From Hyphomicrobiales bacterium (GTDB lineage Bacteria; Pseudomonadota; Alphaproteobacteria; Rhizobiales; Xanthobacteraceae), in contig JAFKKQ010000354.1 of the NCBI GenBank assembly GCA_017304505.1, positions 1 to 10,718 of the forward strand: DNA of 10,718 nucleotides. Reading direction: 5' to 3'. Positions within the stretch are counted from its first letter, which is position 1. Each line of letters opens with the position of its first letter. Shown piece by piece: positions 1 to 7,422 of this stretch. Below the pieces are notes generated by a model. The model saw only the letters and a program-made list of their open reading frames with translations. It did not search any database and was not told the origin of the DNA. Both the position numbers and the translations under genes were made by a program.

Positions 1-582
1 CCACGCGCCCAGGATGATGGTGAACTGCATCACGACAATGCGGGCGTAGAGGCCCGTCACGATCTCGCCGTGCGACAGAGGGGCCGCGGCCGGCTGCGGC
101 GCGCGGCCCTGCCGGCGCGCGAGCAGGTTGCGCATCGGCGCTTCCAGCAGAGGCATCGCCTGGGCAAGCGCCATGATCAGGAGCGGAACCCAAAGTCCCT
201 CTTCAACCAGTGCGACGCGAAAGAATTCCAGCACTCCGCCGGTCCGCTGCGGCCAGTCGCCTGAGAACAGCAGCCATAGGAAGACGAAGTGGACACCGAT
301 GAATATTCCGGCGTGAAAGGTGAAGAACAGGGCAAGGCCGATGCGGCTGGAGGCGCGCGCCGGCTTGCCGTCACCCGAGATCGCGACTTGCAGGATGGTG
401 CGGACCGCGACGATGACGGTTTCCATCCAATACAGCGTCAGGAGCAGGAAGGCGTCCCAGCCCCAGGTCAGCACGCCCACCAGCGGAATGAGGTTGGCGA
501 TCAGCGTGATGACGGTGGCCGGCTCGCGCCAGGGCGGCCGCGCCGGGACCTTTGCAGCCGCCGCGCCGCCGTGATCGCCCAT
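1..582 (-). CDS. DUF6498-type integral membrane protein (3' end outside window)
   Basis: Reading the complement from the ATG at 582 gives 194 codons without a stop, running off the left edge, so the C-terminus is missing. The protein starts MGDHGGAAAAKVPARPPW and has hydrophobic segments at about residues 22-40, 44-65, 83-107 and 127-145. Phrases such as LIANLIPLVGVLTWGWD followed by LYWMETVIVAVR, and a later FFTFHAGIFIGVHFVFLWLLF-like segment, match what I remember of DUF6498, an uncharacterised membrane family with an LYW-E signature. A purine-rich GAGGG lies about 9 bases before the ATG and supports this start. The gene diverges from tolQ, so it is not part of that operon, and no function can be given. 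The coding frame is sure; the family call is from memory without a profile search. Confidence 0.72.
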   Translation of the reverse strand, partial: MGDHGGAAAAKVPARPPWREPATVITLIANLIPLVGVLTWGWDAFLLLTLYWMETVIVAVRTILQVAISGDGKPARASSRIGLALFFTFHAGIFIGVHFVFLWLLFSGDWPQRTGGVLEFFRVALVEEGLWVPLLIMALAQAMPLLEAPMRNLLARRQGRAPQPAAAPLSHGEIVTGLYARIVVMQFTIILGAW

Positions 583-866
583 CTGTGATGCCCTCGATTC
601 GATTTCGGACCGCATGGTAACCCGGCATTAACCCAAATAACGCTGCCTATGACCGGAAAGACCGGTCAGGTGCCCTAGTTTGGTCAAGTTTCGCGGGACT
701 TTCTGCCCCCGCCGGTGGCGGACGGCGGGACGATTGCGCGAAATGTCGAGGCTGCGGGAGTTCGCATGGCGAACCGCGGCCCATTGATCCAACCCAATGC
801 GCCTGCCGGTTGCCGGCCGACGGAGTTCGGTCGGCTTTGGCTTGAGAGCCGGAAGGACGTGATGCG
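583..866. promoter_or_regulatory. Divergent intergenic region upstream of tolQ
   Basis: This 284-base gap separates the DUF6498 gene from tolQ and must hold promoters for both directions, but I could not pick a convincing -35/-10 pair. It contains a TTAACCCA motif (628-635), a GACCGG-AAA-GACCGGTC repeat/palindrome (651-667), a 7-bp hairpin CCCGCCG/CGGCGGG (708-714 with 723-729), and a 6-bp hairpin GCCGAC/GTCGGC (816-821 with 830-835) that would lie in the tolQ leader. No gene is credible here; open frames across it are shadows. The tolQ ribosome binding site is GGAAGGA at 851-857. Confidence 0.45.
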
Positions 867-1586
867 ATGAATCCTGGCGATGTGGCGCATTCGGTGCTGC
901 CGCTCACTTCCTCCGACCTGTCGCTGTTCGCGCTGTTCTGGCAGGCGCACTGGCTGGTGAAGTGTGTGATGCTTGGCCTCTTGATCGCTTCGGTCTGGGT
1001 CTGGGCGATCGTGATCGACAAGGTCATGCTTTACACCCGCACCCGCCGCGCGATGGACCGCTTCGAGCAGGCGTTCTGGTCGGGGCAGTCGCTGGAAGAA
1101 CTCTACAAGACGCTGTCGGCACGGCCGGCGCATTCGATGGCGGCACTGTTTGTCGCCGCCATGCGCGAATGGAAGCGCAGCTTCGAGAGCCACGCCCGCT
1201 CGTTTGCCGGTCTGCAGACCCGCATCGAGAAGGTGATGGATGTCACCATCGCCCGCGAGGTCGAGCGGCTGGAGCGGCGGCTCCTGGTGCTCGCAACGGT
1301 CGGTTCCGCCGGCCCGTTCATCGGTCTGTTCGGCACGGTCTGGGGCATCATGACGAGCTTCCAGTCGATCGCCGCTTCCAAGAACACCTCGCTCGCGGTC
1401 GTGGCGCCGGGCATCGCCGAGGCGCTGTTCGCGACCGCAATGGGCCTGATCGCGGCCATACCGGCGACGATTTTCTATAACAAGTTCATCTCCGAGGTGA
1501 ATCGCCAGGCTCAGCGCCTGGAGGGTTTCGCCGACGAATTCTCCGCGATCCTGTCGCGGCAGATCGACGAGCGCGGCGCGCAATAG
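867..1586 (+). CDS. tolQ: Tol-Pal system proton channel protein TolQ
   Basis: This 239-residue inner-membrane protein of the MotA/TolQ/ExbB family forms, with TolR, the channel that uses the proton gradient to energise TolA during outer-membrane constriction at division. Three membrane segments are visible at about residues 29-50, 140-165 and 183-205. The second holds TVGSAGPFIGLFGTVWGIM and the third LFATAMGLIAAIPATIFYN, the two signature segments of the family with their conserved threonines. The cytoplasmic loop between segments 1 and 2 is highly charged, as expected. The start is the ATG at 867, 9 bases after GGAAGGA; nearby upstream ATG/GTG codons run at once into a stop. It is first in tolQ-tolR-tolA-tolB, with 18 bases to tolR. 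Codon 198 is ATA, which matters for the tilS question below. Confidence 0.97.
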   Translation: MNPGDVAHSVLPLTSSDLSLFALFWQAHWLVKCVMLGLLIASVWVWAIVIDKVMLYTRTRRAMDRFEQAFWSGQSLEELYKTLSARPAHSMAALFVAAMREWKRSFESHARSFAGLQTRIEKVMDVTIAREVERLERRLLVLATVGSAGPFIGLFGTVWGIMTSFQSIAASKNTSLAVVAPGIAEALFATAMGLIAAIPATIFYNKFISEVNRQAQRLEGFADEFSAILSRQIDERGAQ

Positions 1587-1604
1587 GGTCGCCGGAGACG
1601 GATC

Positions 1605-2060
1605 ATGGGCATCGGCGGCGGCGCAAGTACGGGAGTCTTCGGCAAGCGGCGGCATCGCCGTGCGGCGGTGATGAGCGAGATCAACGTAACCCCGATGGTC
1701 GACGTCATGCTGGTGTTGCTCATCATCTTCATGGTGTCGGCGCCGCTGCTGACCGTCGGCGTGCCGATCGATCTGCCCCAGACCCAGGCTTCGAGCCTGG
1801 ACCAGGCCGACAAGGAGCCGCTGGCGATTTCGGTCAACACCAAGGGCCAGGTGTTTCTGCAGAACAGCGAGATCAAGCTCGACGAACTGGTTCCCAAGCT
1901 CAAGGCGATCACTGAGGCGCGCGGCGGCAACGACGAGCGCATCTACGTTCGCGGCGACAAGAGTGTTGATTATGGTACGGTGATGAAGGTCATGGGACGG
2001 CTTTCCGCCGCCGGCTTCCGCAAGGTGGCCCTGGTCACGGAGGTGGAGCAGGGCTCGTGA
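1605..2060 (+). CDS. tolR: Tol-Pal system protein TolR
   Basis: TolR is the 151-residue ExbD/TolR partner of TolQ. The sequence shows a short basic cytoplasmic N-terminus (KRRHRRAAV), then the signature SEINVTPMVDVMLVLLIIFM, whose aspartate D33 in the single membrane helix is the proton-carrying residue of the family, and a periplasmic domain from about residue 55. The domain ends with the usual YGTVMKVMGRLSAAGFRKVALVTE segment (split here only by description). The ATG at 1605 is preceded by GGAG at 1594-1597. Its stop overlaps the start of tolA (GTGA at 2057-2060), which implies translational coupling and balanced production of motor and rod. Length and motifs are normal and I see nothing odd. 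Confidence 0.97.
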   Translation: MGIGGGASTGVFGKRRHRRAAVMSEINVTPMVDVMLVLLIIFMVSAPLLTVGVPIDLPQTQASSLDQADKEPLAISVNTKGQVFLQNSEIKLDELVPKLKAITEARGGNDERIYVRGDKSVDYGTVMKVMGRLSAAGFRKVALVTEVEQGS

Positions 2061-2989
2061 AACCGCCTGAGATGAAAACCGGCCTGACGATTTCGGCGCT
2101 CGCGCACGCAGCGTTGCTGCTGTGGGGGCTGCTCTCGCTCGCCGCGCGTCCGCTCGAGGCTGCGCCGACCGACGCGCTGCCGGTGGACATCATCTCCGAC
2201 AAGCAGTTTTCCGAAATGACCAAGGGCGTGAAGAACGCCCCGAAGGACGCCAAGCCCGCGCCGCTGGTCGAGAAGGTCGGCGACCCCAAGCCGGTCGACG
2301 ACTCCACCGCCAAGATCAACGAGAAGAAAGAACTCAAGGCTTCCAAGGCCGAGGTCGAGCCGCCTCCGCCGCCGCCCGAACCCAAGCCGAAGCCGAAGCC
2401 GCCCGAGGCCAAGCCTGAAAAGAAGCCGCCGCCGAAGGTCGATCCCATCGCCGAGACCCTGAAGAAGGAGGAGGCGAAAAAGAAGGCCGAGGAAAAGAAG
2501 GCGCAGGAAAAGGCCAAGGAGGAGGCCAAGCGCAAGCCGCCGCCGAAGCCCCAACCGAAATTCGATCCGAACAAGATCGCGGCACTGCTCGACAAGCGCG
2601 AGCCGCAGCGTCAGGCGTCCGTTGGCGAAACGCTTGTGCCAGTGCCGGGGCTCGGCACGCCGACCGGCAGCGCGGCCAAGTTGTCGCAGAGCGAAATCGA
2701 CGCGCTGCGTGCGCGGCTGATGCAATTGTGGAATGTGCCGGCTGGCGTGCAGAATCCGGACGAGCTGAAGGTGACGATTCTCGTCACCATCGGCCGGGAT
2801 CGGAAGTTGAGCGCGCCGCCGCGCGTGCTGACCAGCGGCAGGGGGCCGTTGTATGTCGCCGCGCGCGACAGCGCGGTGCGCGCGCTGTTCCTCAGCCAGC
2901 CGTTCGATATGCTGCGGCCCGACCACTATGAACAGTGGAAGGAAATCGAGATCACCTTCGATCCTCGCTATATGTTTGGCGGCGGCTGA
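2057..2989 (+). CDS. tolA: Tol-Pal system protein TolA
   Basis: TolA is the 310-residue periplasm-spanning rod that transmits TolQR energy to TolB and Pal. Domain I is one membrane anchor at about residues 9-30. It carries S13 and H17, the S-x3-H motif through which TolA and TonB engage their motors. Domain II (about 55-190) is rich in Lys, Glu, Pro and Ala, with Pro/Lys runs such as EPKPKPKPPEAKPEKKPP and a charged helical part with EEAKKKAEEKKAQEKAKEEA. Domain III (about 208-310) contains LMQLWNVPAGVQNP and ends in EIEITFDPRYMFGGG, as in the C-terminal TolA/TonB-like domain. The start is GTG at 2057, overlapping the tolR stop; ATG at 2072 (residue 6) is an alternative. The tolB start lies 28 bases downstream. 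Confidence 0.94.
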   Translation: MKPPEMKTGLTISALAHAALLLWGLLSLAARPLEAAPTDALPVDIISDKQFSEMTKGVKNAPKDAKPAPLVEKVGDPKPVDDSTAKINEKKELKASKAEVEPPPPPPEPKPKPKPPEAKPEKKPPPKVDPIAETLKKEEAKKKAEEKKAQEKAKEEAKRKPPPKPQPKFDPNKIAALLDKREPQRQASVGETLVPVPGLGTPTGSAAKLSQSEIDALRARLMQLWNVPAGVQNPDELKVTILVTIGRDRKLSAPPRVLTSGRGPLYVAARDSAVRALFLSQPFDMLRPDHYEQWKEIEITFDPRYMFGGG

Positions 2990-3017
2990 CGAGGGCCATT
3001 AAGGACCGATATCTGAC

Positions 3018-4388
3018 ATGAACGCATATCGTTCGACCGAAAGTTCTTCGCTCGGGGGGCGCGGGCTTTTGTTGAGCCGCAGGACGCTGCTGACCGGTGC
3101 GGCCGCAGGCATAGCGGTGGGATTGCAATCCCGCCCCGCCGGCGCCGTGGTCAAGCTCGACGTGACGCAAGGCAATGTCCAACCGATGCCGATCGCCTTG
3201 CCGGATTTCGTCGGCGGCGCACCGGCGGATACCGATATCGGCCGCAACGTCACACAGGTCATCACCGCCAACCTGAAGCGCTCGGGCCTGTTCGCGCCGA
3301 TCGACCCGCAAGCCTTCATCGAGCGGATTTCCAACATCGACGCTGTGCCCCGCTTTGCCGATTGGCGCGCGATCAACGCTCAGGCTCTGGTCACCGGCCG
3401 CATGACCCGCCAGCCGGATGGCCGTCTCAAGGCCGAGTTCCGGCTGTGGGACGTGGCCGCGTCCCAGCAGTTGACCGGCCAGCAATATTTCACCGCGCCC
3501 GACAACTGGCGCCGTATCGCCCACATCATTTCGGATGCGATCTATCAGCGGCTGACCGGCGAGATGGGTTACTTCGACAGCCGCGTGGTGTTCGTCGATG
3601 AATCCGGATCGAAGGAACAGCGCGTCAAGCGGCTTGCCATCATGGATCAGGACGGCGCCAATGTGCGCTATCTGACGCGCGGTGACGATCTGGTGGTGAC
3701 GCCGCGGTTCTCTCCTTCGACGCAGGAGATCACCTATATGTCGTTCGGCGGGCGCGAGCCGCGCGTGTTCCTGCTGAACATCGAGACCGGCCAGCGCGAG
3801 ATCGTCGGCAATTTCCCGAACATGAGTTTCTCGCCGCGGTTCTCGCCCGACGGTCAGCGCGTCGTGATGAGCCTGCAGCAGGGCAGCAACTCGAATCTTT
3901 ACGTGATGGACTTGCGGTCCAAGGCGATGACGCGGCTCACCGACACTGCCGCGATCGACACCGCGCCGTCCTATTCGCCGGACGGCACCCGCATCTGCTT
4001 CGAGAGCGACCGCGGCGGCACGCAGCAGATTTACATCATGGGCGCCGGCGGCGGCGCGGCGCAGCGCATCAGCTTCGGCCAGGGCCGCTATGCGACGCCG
4101 GTGTGGTCGCCGCGCGGCGATGCCATCGCTTTTACCAAGATGGGACAGGGCGACTTTGCCATCGGTGTCATGAAGCCGGACGGTTCGGGCGAACGCATCC
4201 TGACCGAGGGTTATCACAACGAAGGCCCGACGTTCGCGCCCAACGGACGCGTGCTGATGTTCTTCCGCGATCCCGGCGGTAATTCGGGACCGTCGCTCTA
4301 CACAATCGACATCACGGGCCGTAACGAGCAACGCGTGCCGACACCGGGCTTCGCTTCCGATCCCGCGTGGTCGCCGTTGCTGTCGTGA
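3018..4388 (+). CDS. tolB: Tol-Pal system periplasmic protein TolB, with Tat-like signal
   Basis: TolB is a 456-residue periplasmic protein that exchanges between Pal and TolA. The N-terminal TolB domain (about 44-165) contains [22 protein letters not shown] sequence. The C-terminal beta-propeller (about 190-455) is made of PD40/TolB repeats, seen as [62 protein letters not shown] and a final DPAWSPLLS. The signal peptide is unusual: it has SRRTLL with R21-R22, a weakly hydrophobic alanine/glycine core, R39 near the end of the signal and a likely cut after AGA (residue 43). This looks like a Tat signal rather than a standard Sec signal. AAGGA at 3001-3005 is a slightly distant ribosome binding site. 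Codon 32 is ATA. A terminator follows at 4488-4511. Confidence 0.96.
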   Translation: MNAYRSTESSSLGGRGLLLSRRTLLTGAAAGIAVGLQSRPAGAVVKLDVTQGNVQPMPIALPDFVGGAPADTDIGRNVTQVITANLKRSGLFAPIDPQAFIERISNIDAVPRFADWRAINAQALVTGRMTRQPDGRLKAEFRLWDVAASQQLTGQQYFTAPDNWRRIAHIISDAIYQRLTGEMGYFDSRVVFVDESGSKEQRVKRLAIMDQDGANVRYLTRGDDLVVTPRFSPSTQEITYMSFGGREPRVFLLNIETGQREIVGNFPNMSFSPRFSPDGQRVVMSLQQGSNSNLYVMDLRSKAMTRLTDTAAIDTAPSYSPDGTRICFESDRGGTQQIYIMGAGGGAAQRISFGQGRYATPVWSPRGDAIAFTKMGQGDFAIGVMKPDGSGERILTEGYHNEGPTFAPNGRVLMFFRDPGGNSGPSLYTIDITGRNEQRVPTPGFASDPAWSPLLS

Positions 4389-4487
4389 TGTCAAACGCAG
4401 CGAGACCGAACTCCTGTGATTTGGATTCGTTCTCATGGACGCGCGCCACAGAGCGGACACGTTCACGCCGCATTAACCATGACATTA

Positions 4488-4511
4488 CGTTTCTGTCGGA
4501 AACGCTTTTTT
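4488..4511 (+). terminator. Rho-independent terminator after tolB
   Basis: A perfect 6-bp stem CGTTTC (4488-4493) and GAAACG (4499-4504) with a 5-base TGTCG loop is followed by C and six T's (4506-4511). The stem is short, but hairpin plus T-run in the 228-base tolB-pal gap is the classic arrangement. It would end the tolQRAB transcript, or attenuate it if part reads through into pal. Confidence 0.6.
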
Positions 4512-4616
4512 CGCGACCGTGACAACGCCTCGTCAAGGTTGACGGAACGTTCGCTTAACGAAGCTCCTGTTAGACCAGGGCAGGTCCGGCAAAGCTCGGA
4601 GAACGGAGGCACCGGA
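4512..4616 (+). promoter_or_regulatory. Probable pal promoter and leader
   Basis: Between the terminator and pal lies TTGACG (4539-4544), a perfect-looking alphaproteobacterial -35 hexamer, but no good -10 hexamer sits 16-18 bases after it, so the exact promoter is unresolved. A TTAACCAT motif lies just upstream at 4473-4480. GGAGG at 4605-4609, 7 bases before the pal ATG, is the strongest ribosome binding site in the window. This fits the high expression expected of Pal and its own promoter, as known in other bacteria. Confidence 0.4.
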
Positions 4617-5111
4617 ATGACCAGTATGTTTCGTAATATTCGTGGCGCAGGACTCGTTGCGGCGTTGATCGCCGGTCTTTCGCTGTCAGCCTGTGCCAAC
4701 AAGCAGCAAGCGAACGATTCGTTGGCGTCCGCCGGTATGGCTACGCCAGGCAGTCAACAAGACTTCGTCGTCAACGTTGGCGATCGCGTCTTCTTCGAGA
4801 CCGATTCGACCGAACTCACGCCGCAGTCCCGCGCCACGCTCGACAAGCAGGCGCAGTGGTTGCAGCAGTACGGCAATTACGCCTTCACGATCGAGGGCCA
4901 TGCCGACGAGCGCGGCACGCGCGAATACAACTTCGCGCTCGGTGCGCGCCGCGCTCAGGCAGTGCGGGATTATCTGGCTTCGCGCGGCATTCGGGTGTCG
5001 CGGATGCGAACCATTTCCTACGGCAAGGAACGGCCGGTCGCCGTTTGCAATGATATCTCATGCTGGTCGCAGAACCGCCGTGCTGTGACGGTGCTCGGCG
5101 CCACGTCGTAA
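4617..5111 (+). CDS. pal: Peptidoglycan-associated lipoprotein Pal
   Basis: Pal is a 164-residue outer-membrane lipoprotein that binds peptidoglycan and TolB/TolA. The ATG at 4617 is chosen because it has GGAGG 7 bases upstream and gives a clean lipoprotein signal. The frame is open back to 4416, but that extension has no such features. The signal peptide ends in the lipobox LSAC with C26 as the lipidated residue. The OmpA-like domain covers about 54-162. It has FFETDSTEL, GHADERGTREYN with D97, and ALGARRAQAVRDYL with R112, the aspartate and arginine pair, 15 residues apart, that holds diaminopimelate. C144 and C149 in VCNDISCWSQNRR are usual for alphaproteobacterial Pal. It is likely a separate transcript, with a terminator on each side. 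Confidence 0.97.
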   Translation: MTSMFRNIRGAGLVAALIAGLSLSACANKQQANDSLASAGMATPGSQQDFVVNVGDRVFFETDSTELTPQSRATLDKQAQWLQQYGNYAFTIEGHADERGTREYNFALGARRAQAVRDYLASRGIRVSRMRTISYGKERPVAVCNDISCWSQNRRAVTVLGATS

Positions 5112-5138
5112 GGCGTCGCATAATGGCCCGACTGAACT

Positions 5139-5169
5139 CCGGCGCCCGAAAGGGCGCCGGCGTGTTTTT
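5139..5169 (+). terminator. Strong rho-independent terminator after pal
   Basis: A perfect 9-bp GC-rich stem CCGGCGCCC (5139-5147) and GGGCGCCGG (5152-5160) is closed by a GAAA tetraloop and followed by CGTGTTTTT. It starts 28 bases after the pal stop and cleanly separates pal from cpoB, so cpoB needs its own promoter. Confidence 0.88.
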
Positions 5170-5223
5170 GCGGTACGCGCTCCCCCGTTGCGCCGCCGGA
5201 TCGCCAGTCACATTTTGGTCCTG

Positions 5224-5280
5224 ATCGAACCGCTATGCTAAGAAGCCGCCGACAAATCGAACGCTCCGCCGAATCGAACG
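5224..5280 (+). repeat. Three ATCGAAC repeats in the cpoB leader
   Basis: ATCGAAC occurs at 5224-5230, 5256-5262 and 5273-5279. The last two share the longer word AATCGAACG and are 17 bases apart. A weak -10-like TATGCT lies between copies one and two (5234-5239). No Shine-Dalgarno sequence is visible before the cpoB ATG, so these copies occupy the place of a leader. Whether they bind a regulator is unknown. Confidence 0.4.
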
Positions 5281-5287
5281 TTTCACC

Positions 5288-6436
5288 ATGACCAGCCTTT
5301 TCTCCCGCGGGCTTACGGCAGCGGCTTTGGCCGCCGGGCTCAGCGTCGTTTCAGCCGTGGCCTTCGCGCAGGACAACGGCCCGTTCAACCCGCTCGACCG
5401 CCTGTTCGGCAACCGGCCGTCGGCGGATGTTGAGCAGTCCGGGCCTGGCAACCGGCAAGGGCCGACCACCGACCAGGTGCTGCGCATCGAGAAGCTGGAA
5501 GCGCAGATCCGCCAGATGACAGGCACCATCGAACAACTGCAGCATCGCAACCAGCAGCTCGAAACGCAGATTCGCGGCATGGGAGGTGCGGTTTCGGGCG
5601 GTGCGGTTTCGGGCGGTGCGGTTGCGGGAGGCGCAGCCGCGCCGGGTCAGCCATTGCCGCCGATGCAGCAGTCGATGCGGCAGCCTTCGATGCAGCGCTC
5701 GGCGGTGGAGCCGCCGCCCATGCGGCAGCAAGGTGTATCGCCGTCCTCGCCGCCGCCGGCGTCAGGACGGTCCTCCGACGTTTTCAATCCATCGCAAAAT
5801 CCCAACGCGCCTGGCGCGCCGCGCCCCCTTGGCAGCATGCCGGTCGAGCCGCCTCCGGTGGTCACGGCGGACTCCCCGGTGGGTGCGCCCGGCGGCCGCA
5901 CAGCGGGCGCTCCGCTCGATCTTTCGACGCTTTCGGGCAACCCCGGCGTCCGCGGGTCCAGCCCGTCGTCGCCTCGCGGCGGATTGTTGCCGCCGCCGCC
6001 CTCGCGCAACCCCAGCGCGACCGGGGCGGTGGCTTCGGTGGCGCCACCGACGGACACGCCGCAAGGCTATTACGACCTCGGCTACGGCTATGTGTTGCGC
6101 AAGGACTATGCGCTGGCGGAACAAACCTTCCAGCAGTTCCTCAGCAAATATCCAAACGACCGGCGCGCGCCGGACGCGCAGTTCTGGCTTGGCGAGAGCC
6201 TGTTCCAGCGCCAGCAGTATGACGCCGCCGCGCAGTCGTTCCTCGATCTGTCGACCAAGCACAGCACGCACGCCAAGGCGCCGGAGGCGTTGTTGCGGCT
6301 GGCGCAATCGCTCGCAGCGATGAAGCAGAAGGAAATGTCCTGCGCCACGCTCGCCGAGGTGGGCCGCAAATATCCCAAAGCCTCGGCCAGCGTGAAGCAG
6401 GGCGTCGAGCGCGAGCAGAAGCGTGTCCACTGCTGA
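5288..6436 (+). CDS. cpoB: Tol-Pal associated periplasmic TPR protein CpoB (YbgF)
   Basis: CpoB is a 382-residue secreted protein; in Escherichia coli it binds TolA and coordinates PBP1B and Tol function at the septum. The signal peptide covers residues 1-27 (cut AFA|Q). A coiled coil (about 62-97, with IEKLEAQIRQM and IEQLQHRNQQLETQI) matches the YbgF trimerisation region. A long low-complexity linker follows (about 99-258) with GAVSG repeats and many Pro/Gly/Ser. The C-terminal TPR domain (about 260-382) starts GYYDLGYGYVLRKDYALAEQ and contains KYPNDRRAPDAQFWLGESL. The linker makes it longer than the roughly 260-residue E. coli protein, as is common in rhizobia. There is no clear ribosome binding site before the ATG. 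Its end overlaps the tilS start by 14 bases in another frame. Confidence 0.93.
   Translation: MTSLFSRGLTAAALAAGLSVVSAVAFAQDNGPFNPLDRLFGNRPSADVEQSGPGNRQGPTTDQVLRIEKLEAQIRQMTGTIEQLQHRNQQLETQIRGMGGAVSGGAVSGGAVAGGAAAPGQPLPPMQQSMRQPSMQRSAVEPPPMRQQGVSPSSPPPASGRSSDVFNPSQNPNAPGAPRPLGSMPVEPPPVVTADSPVGAPGGRTAGAPLDLSTLSGNPGVRGSSPSSPRGGLLPPPPSRNPSATGAVASVAPPTDTPQGYYDLGYGYVLRKDYALAEQTFQQFLSKYPNDRRAPDAQFWLGESLFQRQQYDAAAQSFLDLSTKHSTHAKAPEALLRLAQSLAAMKQKEMSCATLAEVGRKYPKASASVKQGVEREQKRVHC
5585..5629 (+). repeat. cpoB: 15-bp tandem repeat inside cpoB
   Basis: Three copies of a 15-base unit, GGTGCGGTTTCGGGC, lie end to end at 5585-5599, 5600-5614 and 5615-5629 (the third is changed at two bases). They encode GAVSG-GAVSG-GAVAG at the start of the flexible linker behind the coiled coil. 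The unit length is a multiple of three, so copy number can change without breaking the frame. Confidence 0.9.
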
Positions 6437-7422
6437 CGGCGCTGCGCCGCTCGCGTCCGCTGAAATCCCGCCGCTGTTCGCCGACCTTGCCGATTGTCCG
6501 GCTCTTGTCCTCGCCGTTTCCGGCGGTCCCGACTCGACCGCGCTGCTGACGCTGGCCACGCGGTGGCGCAAAGCGCGCCGCCGCGGGCCGAAGCTTGTCG
6601 CGATCACCGTCGATCACGGCTTGCGCCCGGAGGCCGGCCGCGAAGCTGTCGCGGTGAAACGGTTCGCACGCTCCCTCGGCGTCGAGCATGGCACGCTGCG
6701 CTGGAACGGTCGCAAGCCTTCCGCCGGACTCCAGGAGAAAGCGCGCGAGGCGCGCTACCGCCTGCTCGCGGACGCGGCGCGCAAAGCCGGCGCGCGGCAT
6801 GTGCTCACCGCCCACACGCTCGACGATCAGGCGGAGACCGTGCTGATCCGGCTGGCGCGCGGCAGCGGCGTCAGCGGACTTGCCGCCATGTCGCGCATCG
6901 CACCGCTGCCGGGGGCAGCGGATCTTTTGCTGGTCCGGCCGCTGCTGGAGGTGCCGAAAGCGCGGTTGGTTGCGACCTTGCGCAAATCCCGCATCCCCTA
7001 TGCCGACGATCCGAGCAATCGCAATCCAAGCTGCCCGCCTGGCTTTGTTGGCGCGCCGGGTCCGTCGGGTTGAGGCGGCGCTGGAAGTTGTGATCGATGC
7101 GGCGGCGGCCGCGCTCGCGCCGGGGCTTTGGCCGCCGGCCGGGCCGATCGAGTTCCCGGCCGCTCGTCTTGAGGCGCTGCCGGCCGAGGTGGCGTTGCGG
7201 CTCCTCGGCCGTGCGGTCCGCTCGGTGGGTGACGAGGGTCCGGTCGAACTCGGCAAGCTCGAAGTCCTCGCGGCGGCGCTGTTTGCCCCTACGGTGGCCT
7301 CTGGGGGGGCGGCGCGGTTCCGGCGCACGCTGGCCGGAGCCGTTGTCACCCGCGCCGGCGATCGCCTGGTGGTTGAGCGCGCCCCGGCCCGGCGAGGCAG
7401 AATCGCTCCGAAACGGCCTTAA
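6423..7422 (+). pseudogene. tilS: tRNA(Ile)-lysidine synthetase TilS, frame-disrupted by an internal deletion
   Basis: TilS converts C34 of tRNA-Ile(CAU) to lysidine with ATP so that it reads AUA. The N-terminal half, from GTG at 6423 to about 7028, has the PP-loop SGGPDS (residues 33-38), TVDHGLRPE, LQEKAREARYRLL, AHTLDDQAETVLIRL and RIPYADDPSNRNP. That frame then gives unrelated residues and stops at 7071-7073. From about 7030 a second frame (positions 1 mod 3) continues as AARLALLARRVRRVEAALE and reaches a stop at 7420-7422 with a TilS-like end, ARFRRTLAGAVV. The roughly 20 residues that usually lie between the PSNRDP segment and the ARLALLARR segment are missing. The shift fits a deletion of 3n+2 bases (about 59 or 62). 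No other degeneration is visible, so it is either recent or a sequence error. Confidence 0.85.

Noticed and set aside
1970..2926. Long open frame on the complement of tolA, rich in Leu, Arg and Gly
   Set aside because: It is the mirror of the Lys/Pro-rich tolA repeats in GC-rich DNA; tolA is clearly the real gene.
2952..4466. 504-codon open frame antisense to tolB
   Set aside because: Composition is that of a shadow (Arg/His-rich) and TolB on the other strand is unambiguous.
4416..4616. N-terminal extension of Pal from an upstream ATG at 4416
   Set aside because: It would cross the terminator hairpin and bury the lipoprotein signal; the ATG at 4617 has a strong ribosome site and a proper lipobox.
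5139..5169. CRISPR repeat or mobile-element end
   Set aside because: The palindrome occurs once here with a GAAA loop and T-run; it is an ordinary terminator.
6423..7422. Programmed ribosomal frameshift in tilS
   Set aside because: The expected peptide between the two parts is missing, so a shift alone would not give a normal TilS; no slippery run is seen at the junction.
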